In this document: positions 30,403 to 40,885 of the stretch, piece after piece
How positions within the stretch are numbered: the stretch's first letter is position 1
Layout of the letters: each line of letters begins with the position of its first letter
Notes under the pieces: generated by a model
Seen by the model: only the letters and a program-made list of their open reading frames with translations
Database searches by the model: none
What the model was told of the DNA's origin: nothing
Position numbers and translations under genes: made by a program
Assembly (NCBI GenBank): GCA_956465555.1
Contig: OY101116.1
Span: forward strand, 310,001 to 374,000
DNA from: Nitzschia sp. pyKryTriq1
Taxonomy: Eukaryota; Bacillariophyta; Bacillariophyceae; Bacillariales; Bacillariaceae
Reading direction: 5' to 3'
DNA length: 64,000 bases

Positions 30403-33192
30403 TTAGCGGAGTGTTTGATTGGAGCTTGTTTGATTGAACTTTTGACAATACCTCCCATGAAATATTTCATCCTCACAATCGCAGAATCCAGTTCCAACAT
30501 CGCACAAGCCGCCGTTGGCACAACCTCCTGGGAAGATATCCTGCACAGATTGGTCGGAACAAGACTTCCTGGTCCTCTCACAATACTTTCCTTGGAATAT
30601 TCCGTGCGTACAAGCACAAAACCCGGTAGCCTCATTGCAAGTTCCATTATTGTCGCAGCCTCCGGGGTACAGTTCTTGGATACGCCTTGAAGAGCAAGAA
30701 AGCAGGTACGTTTGACAGTATCTTCCACTGAACATAGTTTCATCGCAATCGCAAAAACCCGTGCTGTTTATGCACTCGCCATCGTTCGCACAGCCATTAG
30801 GTGGGAACAAGAGCCGAGCAGACTCTTCATAACAAGCCGGTACAGCATTCTGGCAATACTTGCCTTCAAACATATCTGCATCACAGACGCAGGATCCACT
30901 CCATTCACTGCACGTGCCATTGTTGGCGCAGCCTCCTGGATATTGACTCTGCATCCAGGCGCTGTAGCACGGCAAGAACTGACAGAATGTGCCAGAAGCT
31001 GGGTAGGTATCCAAACAGTCACAGTAACCATCCGCCTTGCATTCGTAATCGCCAACGCAACCAGTCGGGAGCAAGTCGCTGTGGTCCCTTTTTACGTCAG
31101 TGCAAAGCACCGTTTTTTCGCAGAGAGCCCCAGTGTAGAGAGGAAAACCAACCGTCCCAGTGGGACAGTCACATGTCCGGGTAGTGCTATTACAGGTTCC
31201 GAAATGGTCACAGTCGTTGATCCCGTCTTCACAAAAGGCACAAATGAACATAGAATCAAAGGTTCTCTGCCTATCGAGAGTGAGAACCGGCTGACTAGCG
31301 CTCCGGACTGCCCTCATGCCCCTCCACTGTAAACCGATCGGCGACCCTTGATCGAGAGGGGAACCAATCTCAATCGCCTCGCTCACAACAAACTGTTGGA
31401 GGCGATTGTTGATGAGCGTATCGAACAAATGCTCCGTCTCCAAAACAGTCGTGAGATGTTTTCTCAATTCGTCTTCATACAGATCGGGAAAATTTGGATT
31501 CTGTTCGATTGCCAAGGATGGGCTGATGATTGCCCATCGTCTTCCAGTGAACAACATCACATATCGGTAGCCTTGACTGACATAGACCGGTCGATGATAC
31601 GCCATGGCCACTGTTCCGTTACTATCCTTGAGCAACGTGTAAGAACTGTCCAACACGACGTAGTCCTCGTTCGCAATGGATGAAATACGAGGGAAAGGGC
31701 CCAGGTGTTCATTGAGTACAAGTTGCTCACACGGTGCTGCGAACTCGCAATGGATTCCATAACGTCCGTCCTTGCATTCGCATATGTTATTGACACAAAC
31801 GCCACGATCGGGATCGCAAGAGGATGGATTGCAGTCCACGCACTGCATCACTATAGAGTGCATATTGATGAATGCATTATCCCTTTCGCTATGTATCCGC
31901 CATGGTGCCAAGCCCGTATTCGAAAAATCAAAGGAATCAGTGCTTTGCGAAACAACCAAATGGGAGCAAGGGTCTCCCGCCTGCTCTACGTTCGAGTCAG
32001 GATGGTGCGTCAATGCCCAGGCTTCTTCCTTATCGCAGTACGCTACCATGAATCGAGCCTCGGTGATTGCATCAACGTACGTAAATCGATGGGCTATGCG
32101 ATCCCGACGGTCCCCAATTGTATAGATTCCCGACAGGTAAGGGATATTGAGTCGATATGTATCATCAAACTGGACGTAGACTGCATTGCAGAGGTAATAC
32201 CCATTGCGTTGTCGATGAACTATAGCGCCGTATCCAAAGTACATGGCCGCCGTGCAAGACAAGTAAAGAAGCTGGAGGACCCAATTGGACTTGTACCTTC
32301 GTCTAACGACATGTTCTGAGACCTTGAGTGTGTCTTTCCAGATGGCTTGACCGCAAAATCCGTTGCTTGCCATCTTAAATCCAACAATGGAAATGTTCGA
32401 AATCATAAACAGAGCGACAAAGTTCACCAACACTTGGAAGACGGTTTCGCTTTGCATGGTAAAGATGAATACGCACATCAGAATCCCAATGCCGACAAAT
32501 AACTGCGCCACCGAGGCCACCAGCCAGTTTATGAATTTTGAGGAAGGATGCAAAAGATCCACTTGGACATTTTCGTACACACGGTCGTTAAGTCGCACAA
32601 CCGCTTCGATGAAATCGTTCTGACTGGCGACCGCCAGCGGAATAACAGCAGCCTGGGCGAAAGTAACCTCAAAAGGGACACCTGGTGGAATCTGTGCCGG
32701 GTTGCCCGAGCTGCTGTAAAACGAATCCAGCAAGGCTGCAACCACAATGGTAATTTGAACACAGAAGATGCACGTTGCGTAGAAGTGGGCCTTGCTGTTC
32801 GCCTCGCTCACGAACATCAGACTAAAGACGTTTTGACTGAGTTTCACTTCTTGAACGTAGTCCTCGTCCTCATCGTCGTCATTTTGGGGTGCCCCCTTTC
32901 CTTCTTCTCCTTCTCCTTTCTCGTCTACTGACTTGCTTTTATTGTCGGCATGACCAGCTGTCTCTTCGTCACCATCGTTTGATGGACTACCACCGGTATC
33001 ACGAGTGTTGCCACGCCGTTGTCGAAGTGTCTCACTCTTATGGTTATAGAACGTCCACGCACTTTCTGGAGGAGGCTCCGAAGTAGTATCACCGCCACCC
33101 GATCGTTCGGCGGCAATCGCAGCATGGCTTTCCATGGGTTGGCCGTCATCTCGGCTTCCTGCTTCGGAGCCTATTTTCGTGCTGGGTGCCAT
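30403..33192 (-). CDS. Multi-pass membrane protein with EGF-like C-terminal repeats
   Basis: Single exon, 929 aa. The first ~115 residues are charged and disordered. Four hydrophobic helices follow: about 138-160 (FYATCIFCVQITIVVAALL), 221-245, 250-272 and 299-320. A non-EGF region (about 325-445) comes next. One EGF-like unit sits at about 449-482 (CDPDRGVCVNNICECKDGRYG). About six more run from 650 to the end, most in the form PGGCxNNGTCxxxTGFCxCxxxxFxGxYC. The C-terminal half is thus likely extracellular or lumenal, with the pattern of adhesion or matrix proteins. No ion-channel or enzyme motif was found in the helices. Function is unknown; a cell-surface role is inferred from the EGF units. 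Confidence 0.8.
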   Translation of the reverse strand: MAPSTKIGSEAGSRDDGQPMESHAAIAAERSGGGDTTSEPPPESAWTFYNHKSETLRQRRGNTRDTGGSPSNDGDEETAGHADNKSKSVDEKGEGEEGKGAPQNDDDEDEDYVQEVKLSQNVFSLMFVSEANSKAHFYATCIFCVQITIVVAALLDSFYSSSGNPAQIPPGVPFEVTFAQAAVIPLAVASQNDFIEAVVRLNDRVYENVQVDLLHPSSKFINWLVASVAQLFVGIGILMCVFIFTMQSETVFQVLVNFVALFMISNISIVGFKMASNGFCGQAIWKDTLKVSEHVVRRRYKSNWVLQLLYLSCTAAMYFGYGAIVHRQRNGYYLCNAVYVQFDDTYRLNIPYLSGIYTIGDRRDRIAHRFTYVDAITEARFMVAYCDKEEAWALTHHPDSNVEQAGDPCSHLVVSQSTDSFDFSNTGLAPWRIHSERDNAFINMHSIVMQCVDCNPSSCDPDRGVCVNNICECKDGRYGIHCEFAAPCEQLVLNEHLGPFPRISSIANEDYVVLDSSYTLLKDSNGTVAMAYHRPVYVSQGYRYVMLFTGRRWAIISPSLAIEQNPNFPDLYEDELRKHLTTVLETEHLFDTLINNRLQQFVVSEAIEIGSPLDQGSPIGLQWRGMRAVRSASQPVLTLDRQRTFDSMFICAFCEDGINDCDHFGTCNSTTRTCDCPTGTVGFPLYTGALCEKTVLCTDVKRDHSDLLPTGCVGDYECKADGYCDCLDTYPASGTFCQFLPCYSAWMQSQYPGGCANNGTCSEWSGSCVCDADMFEGKYCQNAVPACYEESARLLFPPNGCANDGECINSTGFCDCDETMFSGRYCQTYLLSCSSRRIQELYPGGCDNNGTCNEATGFCACTHGIFQGKYCERTRKSCSDQSVQDIFPGGCANGGLCDVGTGFCDCEDEIFHGRYCQKFNQTSSNQTLR

Positions 33193-34212
33193 GTTTCTAC
33201 TATCCCTTTCTTCTTGCTCTACTGTTCGTATCAGCTATACTGGTATCATGGAAATGAGCCGTACGATATTGCAGGTCCTGCCAAAATTACTGTAAAATCT
33301 CGAACGCGAATGCTCTGCTCTGCTCTGCTCTCTGCCGGCCTGCTCTGCGGGTGCACCCACCAACACTTCTTGTATGTACTGTACCCCGGCGTACCTGTTC
33401 CGCTGTACCGTAGCTGTCCTGTACCAATGCATGTGTTTTACATACCGGCACTGTACAAGTATCTGGTACTGAACGTACCCCGACCGCCGGTGTACGCATG
33501 GATGCAGGGCACATCTGCAAGGTGAGCGAGCCAGCCTCCAGCATTGGACACGTCGTCAGTCGTCAGCCGTCGTCTCCGTCCACGGAACACTCCCACCTCC
33601 CACCACTCATCGTTCCTGATAAAACAAGAAACAACGAGATACAAGATACCGTATGGATGTTCTTCTTTGACCCGTTTCCAAAATAGTCTCTCGTTCTATG
33701 ATACGGCAGTCTATGGATGAGTCATCTACCTACCGGTAGTAGAGTAGCTATAGTACCTGGTGGTATACAAGAGCAAGATCTAGCGGTTCTATCTCCTGCC
33801 GGGATCTTGGAGCTATTATACCTGTAGATGAGTTACTGTAACTGAATGCTGAATGCTGAATGCGTGAGTATTCGAACCGGTAGTACGGTACTGCTTTACT
33901 TCGAGGATGCGCCAACGACATCGTACGATACGGCTCGCAATCGATGATTATCGGATGCCGATTCCCGGTTCCAACTCGTGATTTTCGCTGCCTCTCTCGT
34001 TGTGAGCAGTCTACACCAGACGCCTTTGGTCGAGAGGGTTTGGTTTGGTTTGGTTTGGTTTGGTTTCCTGGTGGACCGACTTATTGTCGCGAGTTGTTTC
34101 GACAGACTTGCATCTCGGATGCCAGCGATAACCCCATCTTGTCAATATTATCCAATGGTGGTGCTGCCATTCACTTTCATGACAAAGCTCAATAAGGAGC
34201 ATCCAATATTCT
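33193..34212. other. Gene-free spacer with short tandem repeats
   Basis: Contains GCTCT x4 (33312-33331), CTGAATG x3 (about 33841-33861), GGTTT x6 (34037-34066) and a TACCGGTA palindrome (33731-33738). No credible gene. Confidence 0.55.
34037..34066. repeat. Short tandem repeat (GGTTT)6
   Basis: Six perfect copies of the 5-mer GGTTT in the spacer downstream of the GNAT gene. A plain microsatellite; no function visible. Confidence 0.9.
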
Positions 34213-34842
34213 TTATTCCTTTCGTACGTTCTTCTTGTTGTCGTCCTCGAGCTCTTTTTCTAACGTCACGAGATGATTGTGAAATCCAAATTGGTGATAA
34301 GCACTCATTGCTGCTTTATTCTTGGCCAAGACTTCTACTCTCAAATAACGTGTCCCCTCGGCTTGGACTCGTTCTTGACATTGTTCGAGTAGGGCTCGCC
34401 CAATTCCCTTTCGTTGAAAATCGGAATGGACCGCCAAATCCATAATACTACCGTAGGTGTATTCGCGTTCGTAGTCTTCCTCCGGATTCGATGATACCTT
34501 TGTCAATACGACGGCGTAGCCAATAATTTTGCCATCCTCGTTTTCTTGTTCAGAAGCAGTCGAGGAGGCAGATCCTCTTCGCCGAAGGACCGCTAGCAGA
34601 ATGTGTCCGTCGCTTTCGAGACAGGATTCTTCCAAGCCTGCAATATAATCTTCACGTAGATTCATTTTTTCGGGAGGCAACATTCGATCAAACAACGTAC
34701 ACTCGTGTGCTTGTAATTGGTGGATCAATTCCACCAGTCCATCCACATCACTTTTCTTGGATCTATCAAATGTGCGATAACACACATCCTTCTTGTCGTC
34801 GTCGTCCTCGTTGATGTTGTTGTAGTTGTTGTGCTCCGCCAT
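34213..34842 (-). CDS. GNAT-family N-acetyltransferase
   Basis: Single exon, 209 aa from the ATG at 34842. The GNAT fold is visible: SIMDLAVHSDFQRKGIGRALLEQCQ supplies beta4 and the acetyl-CoA-binding loop (QRKGIG, the Q/R-x-x-G-x-G/A motif). RYLRVEVLAKNKAAMSAYHQFGF is the typical beta5-alpha4 end. An Asn/Asp-rich N-terminal ~20 residues and a charged tail flank the domain. It would transfer acetyl from acetyl-CoA to an amine; the substrate (polyamine, protein N-terminus or other) cannot be told. An upstream ATG at 34916 opens a 10-codon out-of-frame uORF that ends before this start; the in-frame codon upstream is only GTG. Confidence 0.85.
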   Translation of the reverse strand: MAEHNNYNNINEDDDDKKDVCYRTFDRSKKSDVDGLVELIHQLQAHECTLFDRMLPPEKMNLREDYIAGLEESCLESDGHILLAVLRRRGSASSTASEQENEDGKIIGYAVVLTKVSSNPEEDYEREYTYGSIMDLAVHSDFQRKGIGRALLEQCQERVQAEGTRYLRVEVLAKNKAAMSAYHQFGFHNHLVTLEKELEDDNKKNVRKE

Positions 34843-35470
34843 GTTGCTGCTAGCTGCTACCGCCTTGGCCAATATTCGAGAATTTATGGGTTTTGAGTTT
34901 GTGCTTTGAGACACATGATAGCAACAGCATGCATCTTCGGGAGTACAAGGTATGGGTCATCGTCAAATCCATCCGAGTAGTAGCTATACTAGTACTACCG
35001 GTACATGTAGTTGCCGTATCCAAGAAATCGGGGGAAAAGATCGCGGGGACGGCCTGCGCTTTTGCGTGAGAGGGGGCGTGGCTCGTGGATCGGGTATCTT
35101 TCCGAGTCCCGAGTTATCAATGGCAGTGGATGTTACACAACATTGAACATTGTCTCTTCGTAGTGTACGGTACGGGCAGGGAAGCGACATGTAGTCTACC
35201 GGTCGGTGAGTGAAACAACTAGACTACTGGCACTTGTTGCTGCCTGGTATCTCTGCCGAGTTCGACACCGAAATCTGCTGGTGAAGAAGCTACCGATGAA
35301 ATAGTCCCCTTGAAGAAGGGCAATCCTCGGTTCAACTGATCTGTTTGCTGAATTATGTTTACTTTCCTAGATATTTTATGAATGACGATGTAGTATCCTA
35401 TTACCAGCCTTGTCTCTGTACGTACTTCTTAGTCCGGCTCGAGCTGCACAACACTACTCGTAGTAGAATC
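34843..35470. other. Intergenic region
   Basis: Apart from the short uORF, no coding signal. A TACCGGTA palindrome (34996-35003) lies about 154 bp upstream of the GNAT start. The rest is probably the 3' end of PAN3. Confidence 0.5.
34884..34916 (-). promoter_or_regulatory. Possible uORF of the GNAT gene
   Basis: ATG at 34916, ten codons, stop TAA at 34886-34884, 41 bp before the main ATG and in another frame. It would matter only if the transcript starts upstream of 34916, which cannot be seen here. Confidence 0.35.
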
Positions 35471-37360
35471 TCAATACGGTTGCGGGGTTTGTGGTGGAAC
35501 CGACCCAGCGCAGAGCTCGTGATACGCCGACTCCAAGCAACGAGCCACATCAGCAAAGCTAACGACCATCATCGACTTGCCATCCCGCGAAGTCAGCACT
35601 ATTTTTTCTTCGTCGGCAGCATCCAACTTGTTGAGAGCCATAACGACGTGTCCCATATCCATGACAGGATTTCCAGCCCCATCCGCTTGGTGAAAGACTG
35701 TACGTACAGTACGAAACGCAGAAGCGCAGAGGCGAGTAGAAGGAAATCATATAAGATCATGAATCGATGATCTCGTTCGAACAGCAGTAAACAACTCACC
35801 ATAGTCTCGAAATAACGTCAGGATATAGCAGTCCCCTGACTGCGCCCAGCGACGATTAGGTCCAAACTCTGGCCGTTCGTTGACAAATCCTAGTTTGAGC
35901 ATCAGCCGTAGCATGCGCCCGGATTCAAATTCCGCTCCCAGAGCACATTCCGTCCGATTCAAACTTAACGAAGTATGCTCCCATTCATCCCAAACGCGTC
36001 CTGTCAATGTCCGACAAACGTCCATGATACTCGGTGGGTTCTGGCTTCGAATCAATGTCATGGTAAGATTATGGAGTTCCCTGGAATAATTTTGCAGACA
36101 GAATCGTTCACAATTGGCAATCGTCGACGAATCCGTGCTGGATGTGATTTCCCTCCCTGTCGCCAAACTCAAAATCAATCGACCCAACTGGCGAATATCT
36201 TCCAATTGCAAGGCGTCGAGCGGTTTGCGGGCTTCCCATTCCAAGGCGTCTGGTACACCCACACAGTTGACATACCACCTCACTCGCAAAGCGTCCATTT
36301 GAAGTAGAATGTGTCGAGCATCCAAAGTTCGTACCGCCAAGCGTGACTGATGGACACGACGGATGACGCTCGTCCATTGGCAAATGGCACTCCACAGCAC
36401 AGCCTCCGTCACGGGGCTGCCCATGAGTCGATCCCGTAGCCGCACCACTCCTGGAATGTATTGATGGACGAAAAATACCGCTCGCTGTGCCACAAAGGAA
36501 GTATGTAAAGCAACTATATTGGGATGTTCGAACCCCACCCATTGCTCTGAGACGGCTGCAGCAATTTTTTGGCTGACGGATTTAATATTGTCGAATCGGC
36601 GTAAGCAATAGAGATGCCCGTCTTCCCGAGAGACCACCTGAAATGTAGCACACGGATATCCAAAGGATGATCTTGGCGATGTTTGATGTTCGTATTCGTA
36701 GTCGAGAGGCCAAGCGTTACAATATGGAGCAGGCACCGCCTTGTGCCGCGGATCAGCTGGTTCAAGTTGTCGAATGCTTTCTAGCTGCCACTGTCGGTGT
36801 TGCCTCCACAAATCGTCAGACATGCCCAGGGAATGTAAACTCCTCATGGGAGGAGGCGAGGGTCCAGCTGGAATCGTAGACGGAAATGCTGGTTCTTGTG
36901 TCTCCACTTCTTCTTCTGCTTCTTCATATCCTTGACTGGCGTATGGATTAATACTATTATTCAAAGCCCCACCACCACCACCACCACCACCACCACCACC
37001 TTCTTGAACGTCGTGACATCATGATATGAATATCGGTTGGGCTTTGAGACGGCGGGCGAAAAGCTGCACGCTACGAATTCCACTCCTCCAAGCGGCACAA
37101 CTCAACTCACCTTGATGATGTTGCGGGGCGGAAGTACCACCACCAGTTGAACTCCAACCTTTTCCAGGTACAAACTCCTTCACTACCGCCGCATTGAGAT
37201 CAGAGTCGTCGGCTCCTAATACTGATGCTCTTTGCCATTCCTGCTGCTGCTGCTTGTTGCTGCTGCTCTGCGCCGCCGACGACGACGCCGCCGCACCCCC
37301 CGGTTTCCATTCTCTTGCCGTGGTCGATAAGCGACCAAAGTTGTCAGCGAGATTATCCAT
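35471..37360 (-). CDS. PAN3: PAN3, pseudokinase subunit of the PAN2-PAN3 deadenylase
   Basis: Three exons (37360-37111, 37002-35800, 35697-35471) give about 559 aa. The N-terminus has a PAM2-like poly(A)-binding-protein motif (DSDLNAAVVKEFVPGKGW, about 51-68). The middle carries the PAN3 signature MSDDLWRQHRQW and a kinase-like fold (CLRRFDNIKSV, HPNIVALHTSF, VFFVHQYIPG, LDARHILLQ) without a normal catalytic loop, as expected of this pseudokinase. The C-terminal knob is well conserved: MLRLMLKLGFVNERPEF, GDCYILTLFRDYVFHQ (junction of exons 2 and 3), VVMALNKLDAADEEKIVL. The complex trims mRNA poly(A) tails in the cytoplasm. Exon 2 begins at an AAGAAG tandem acceptor next to ten GGT codons, so one Glu may be present or absent. 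Confidence 0.92.
36968..37000 (-). repeat. (GGT)10 poly-Gly tract in PAN3
   Basis: Ten GGT codons and a GGG encode an 11-Gly run immediately after the exon 2 acceptor. Length polymorphism is likely, and the tract may act as a flexible linker between the PAM2 region and the pseudokinase. Confidence 0.85.
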
Positions 37361-38130
37361 GCCTACTGCCTACTCTGTCTGTGATTGAGATGACAGTGAT
37401 AACAAGGCAGGACTCTACTAGCTACAGATGTGGTCTTGTTACCCTATCTGATGTCTGTTGGAACCATATTATTATGCATAAACGATGCGACAACTATTCA
37501 CGTAGTCTATCGGTAAAATACAGGGACCTAATAATTCTTCTACTGTAGGGCGCCCGTGTCGCGGCCGGCGCATACGTACGTACTCGTACATACAGTACCA
37601 GTACCGCGCGGAGCCCAGCGGACGACTGTCGAACTGCATGCACAAAATCCCGCACAAAAAATAAATGAGTATTCATTCGACCGATACGAACCGATCGACA
37701 TTTTCGTCATAATATTATGTAGGACCACAGCCGGGACCTCTGTTCTAGTATGGAACGGGTCGACGAGATCAAGACGAGATCAAACACAAAGTCGGACGAC
37801 CCGTTTAGAGAAACGCCGCAAAGCGTCCATTCCGTGCTCCTCGTTTCAACCTCTGCAGACAGCTGGGTTGCTGCGATCTGGGACCCGATATAGATCACGC
37901 TCATTTTCTTGGAACAAGAACCAACCTGTCTGGAAAACCTTGGATGGCTTCCAATCATGAACAATACCGCACGAACAGCAAAGAGACATTATGGATACGG
38001 AGTGCCACTCATCCTCTGGTGGAAAACTCTGGATCAACTGGAAGATTACCTAAATTGTAGCTACGCGTCGGGATGGCTTCAACTTCCCTGAGCATTCTTC
38101 TTCTTGACGAGGATCACCAAATCGACAAGT
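37361..38130. other. Intergenic region, possible degraded coding stretch
   Basis: Upstream of PAN3 and downstream of the bestrophin-like gene. From about 37780 to 38091 the plus strand reads as a fairly protein-like frame (for example VAAIWDPI, then ENLGWLPIMNNTARTAK and LILWWKTLDQLEDYL), broken by one in-frame stop. It has no acceptable start. It may be a decayed or spliced small gene; no family recognised. Confidence 0.3.
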
Positions 38131-39372
38131 TCAAACCAATGGATCCTTTTCAGTCACCTCTCTGCTCATCAACTTCCCTACTACTTGCCCACGTTCAGGG
38201 AAATTGAATGATCCTCTCATTCGATTGACTGCAACTTCTCCATCCGCTTGCATCAAGCTCAGCAAGATGTCTTCGCCTGCTGCGCTTGCTTCTTCCGTTA
38301 AGGGCAAATCATTAGGATCCTCTGCAAATGGATCGTCGATCTCAACGAACAATAGTTCAATGCCCATGAATCCATAGGTCATTAGAAAGATGAGGAGCAC
38401 CATCTGAAAGTACTGTAGATTCAATTCGGAATTCAGCAACGCAAACGGTAGGGTAAACACGTAGAAGATGACAAAGATTCGCCCAAGTTGCACCAGTGGT
38501 AATGGGAGTGGGCAAGTCAAATATTTACGGACGCCGTGGTAGCCGTCCATAAATTCTTTCACGGAATCTAGAAGGCATCGTTCTTGTATCGTGTCCAATG
38601 GATCTATCGAAAGTGTTTTGTGCTGCATGATGGCATTACGGAGGCGCTGAGCAATGCGGATCGGAACACGAAGATTCTTGTCCGACTTGAGGTGGTACCC
38701 CCAAACATAGAGCTCTTTGGGCAGTGACAAGCGTCGGCCCCTGCTGCTCGAAGAATTTTTCAGGTTTCGAGTAGTGACAGGTAATACGTCGTCCGTGAGG
38801 ACGAGCATCAAAGGGTCGTCTTTCAACTCGGGAATTTGCCAAGCGTCCTCCTCACCTCCTCTGTAGATTACACAAACGGTAGCCTTCAAAAGTATCAAAA
38901 CTTGACGAGTCACTTCGAAGCGCCAATTCTTGTACTCTTCTTGTTGGTAGCCTGACGTGTACGCGCAGGCCAATTGCGTCAATTCGATCGAAGCTTGGTT
39001 CATTTTCGAGAGGTCGCCTTGCAATTCATAGTACAACCCGAGAGTGAAGGATAGCTTGTTGATGACCAAAAATGCAACCAAGACACTCATGAATTCGTGG
39101 CCAAACTCTGAAATCGTCAAATCTACGCCATGGTGGAGCAGCCAAATCAACACGACAGCCAAGAGAACATTCCCCAAGCAAAAGGGTAGGACTTTGCGGT
39201 TGACGCTTCCCCATCGTTGCGTTATCACTGATAGATGATCTCGGTTTACATAGCTGACCGTGCGACTATAACCAAAGTCTTGGCGCTGAAAGGCTGCCAT
39301 GGTGATGGTTTCGAAAGATTTCGAGGTGTCAACATTATGAATCCTGAAGCTGAAAATACATCCCGACATCAT
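38131..39372 (-). CDS. Bestrophin-like anion channel
   Basis: Single exon. 413 aa from the ATG at 39372, or 389 aa from the ATG at 39300, whose ACCATGG context is better. Hydrophobic helices include NVLLAVVLIWLLHHGVDL, FMSVLVAFLVINKLSFTLGL, GRIFVIFYVFTLPFALL and FQMVLLIFLMTYGFMGIELL. The C-terminal EIDDPFAEDPNDLPL is the acidic cluster typical of bestrophin/UPF0187 proteins, where it follows the last helix. Family members form pentameric chloride or bicarbonate channels; in algae some sit in the thylakoid and help carbon concentration. No clear plastid presequence is visible here, so the membrane is unknown. Divergent with the arrestin-like gene. Confidence 0.85.
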   Translation of the reverse strand: MMSGCIFSFRIHNVDTSKSFETITMAAFQRQDFGYSRTVSYVNRDHLSVITQRWGSVNRKVLPFCLGNVLLAVVLIWLLHHGVDLTISEFGHEFMSVLVAFLVINKLSFTLGLYYELQGDLSKMNQASIELTQLACAYTSGYQQEEYKNWRFEVTRQVLILLKATVCVIYRGGEEDAWQIPELKDDPLMLVLTDDVLPVTTRNLKNSSSSRGRRLSLPKELYVWGYHLKSDKNLRVPIRIAQRLRNAIMQHKTLSIDPLDTIQERCLLDSVKEFMDGYHGVRKYLTCPLPLPLVQLGRIFVIFYVFTLPFALLNSELNLQYFQMVLLIFLMTYGFMGIELLFVEIDDPFAEDPNDLPLTEEASAAGEDILLSLMQADGEVAVNRMRGSFNFPERGQVVGKLMSREVTEKDPLV

Positions 39373-39715
39373 GGATATCTACTATCGACTCCGTATCTTT
39401 TCTTACCGGTCTCTCTTACAGTGTATCGTGCGTGCGTGATGAGCGCGGTCGAGAGGAACAATTGTACGTGTACAAGTACGAGCGAGTACAAAAAGAAGAG
39501 GCCGCGCGAGGGAAGACGATACATGTGTCGAGCACGCCAGCCGAGCCAGGGTGCCGTTTTTCGATATTTCGCTTTTGTGCGATTATTATACAGACGTGCC
39601 GGTAATAGAATACTACTGTACAACTGCGAGGAAAATGTGAATGCGCATCGTCATCGACCATGAAGAACAATAACGATCATTGCAAAAGGTAGTACTGTAG
39701 AGCGAGACGACGACA
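39373..39715. other. Divergent promoter region
   Basis: Short 5' region between the bestrophin-like (-) and arrestin-like (+) genes. Rich in GTAC and TGTACGTGTAC words; no gene seen. Confidence 0.5.
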
Positions 39716-40702
39716 ATGGCAGGTAGAGCCTCGGTGAGAACGATATCCGGATTTTTGGGCGCGAATCCTCCAAGGGATGTCATTGATTTGAGAGTGGACC
39801 AGGATCAAGTGCACGTGGGCGCAGACGTGACGGGGAGCGTCCGGATGATGGGGAAGGCGCCCGTCAAGACCGTGCACATAGTATTGGAAGGGATCGAATA
39901 TTCAGTTGTCGCCCTTCCTCAAGATTCCGACGACACCATGGGACTCGAATATCTCCGAAAAAATACCTCTGAAACGAGGACTGTGATCAAGCAAGAACTT
40001 CTTCTAGATTGTGCTCAGCCTCGAATATTTCGATTTTCTCTGCCACACGACCTCCCGAGCACCATGAAGTGCCAAGTCGAAGGGTCTAATCCAACCTTAC
40101 CCTCACAATGTCAGATCATTTATTCGATTTCGGCAACCATATATGGGAACGGGTCCAAGACGAAAGTTACAAACAATTTGGTCGTGTTACCCAGCAAGAA
40201 CGAGTGCTGCAGCGACATTCCCGTGGATCCCTCGGTCTACGTATCGGTTGGGTTTACTCTGGATTACTTTCTGAAGCCCTTCTATTTTTGTGGGAGGGAA
40301 GAAACGCCGCCCGAAGAGAATTTCTTGGTTCTGACACCTAATTCGTCTTCGTTGCGTCTTTCGGCGGGGCAACTACTAAAGCTGAAGGTTCGGGATTTGC
40401 TGGGACTGTTATTGACCGGCCCACAAGATGTCTGGATGTTTCGGTTGGTCGAAAAAGTTACATGGAATTCAAAGGGGAGAGAGGCGAGGACTCGGCATAC
40501 ATGGGATCTGTTTGCGAACCAAGATGAAATACCCGCCACCGTGCGAAAATCTTATGATCAAGACCCAGAGGCCCTGCTTAAAGTGAGTCATGAGCTGTTA
40601 GTTTACTACGTCGCAACAAAGGCTTCTCCTAGCGGAAGTGTCCTAGAAGCTACAAGTACCAAGCCGATAACTGTGCGAATTGTGGCGGTGGGTCAAGGGT
40701 GA
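39716..40702 (+). CDS. Arrestin-fold domain protein
   Basis: Single exon, 328 aa. Residues about 20-165 resemble an arrestin N-domain: VDQDQVHVGADVTGSVRM (strand and G-x-V-x-G-x-V motif), VKTVHIVLEGIEYSVV, IFRFSLPHDLPST and QIIYSISATIYG (the C-x-I-x-Y-x-I-x-A signature). The C-terminal half has the beta-rich character of an arrestin C-domain (LRLSAGQLLKLKVRDL). Arrestin-related proteins act as adaptors for membrane protein sorting, often with ubiquitin ligases or retromer. No PPxY motif is present, so an alpha-arrestin ubiquitin adaptor is unlikely. VPS26-like relatives are an alternative. Function inferred from fold only. Confidence 0.65.
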   Translation: MAGRASVRTISGFLGANPPRDVIDLRVDQDQVHVGADVTGSVRMMGKAPVKTVHIVLEGIEYSVVALPQDSDDTMGLEYLRKNTSETRTVIKQELLLDCAQPRIFRFSLPHDLPSTMKCQVEGSNPTLPSQCQIIYSISATIYGNGSKTKVTNNLVVLPSKNECCSDIPVDPSVYVSVGFTLDYFLKPFYFCGREETPPEENFLVLTPNSSSLRLSAGQLLKLKVRDLLGLLLTGPQDVWMFRLVEKVTWNSKGREARTRHTWDLFANQDEIPATVRKSYDQDPEALLKVSHELLVYYVATKASPSGSVLEATSTKPITVRIVAVGQG

Positions 40703-40885
40703 TGCGAAATAGTTTGTGATCACACATTTTGGGGGGACCGAAAGATGCTCATGAAGATTATTCGACAAACACACATAATTATACAATAGAGGATTTCGAC
40801 CATAACTAGCTTGTCATCTATAAGAAAGGATACGATCGTCTAGACACTACTGTATTAGTCCGATCCAGGGACCCGATTCATCAAT

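Noticed and set aside
37556-37960. 134-codon plus-strand frame
   Set aside because: No ATG context or domain; only the 3' part of this region looks at all protein-like, in a different frame.
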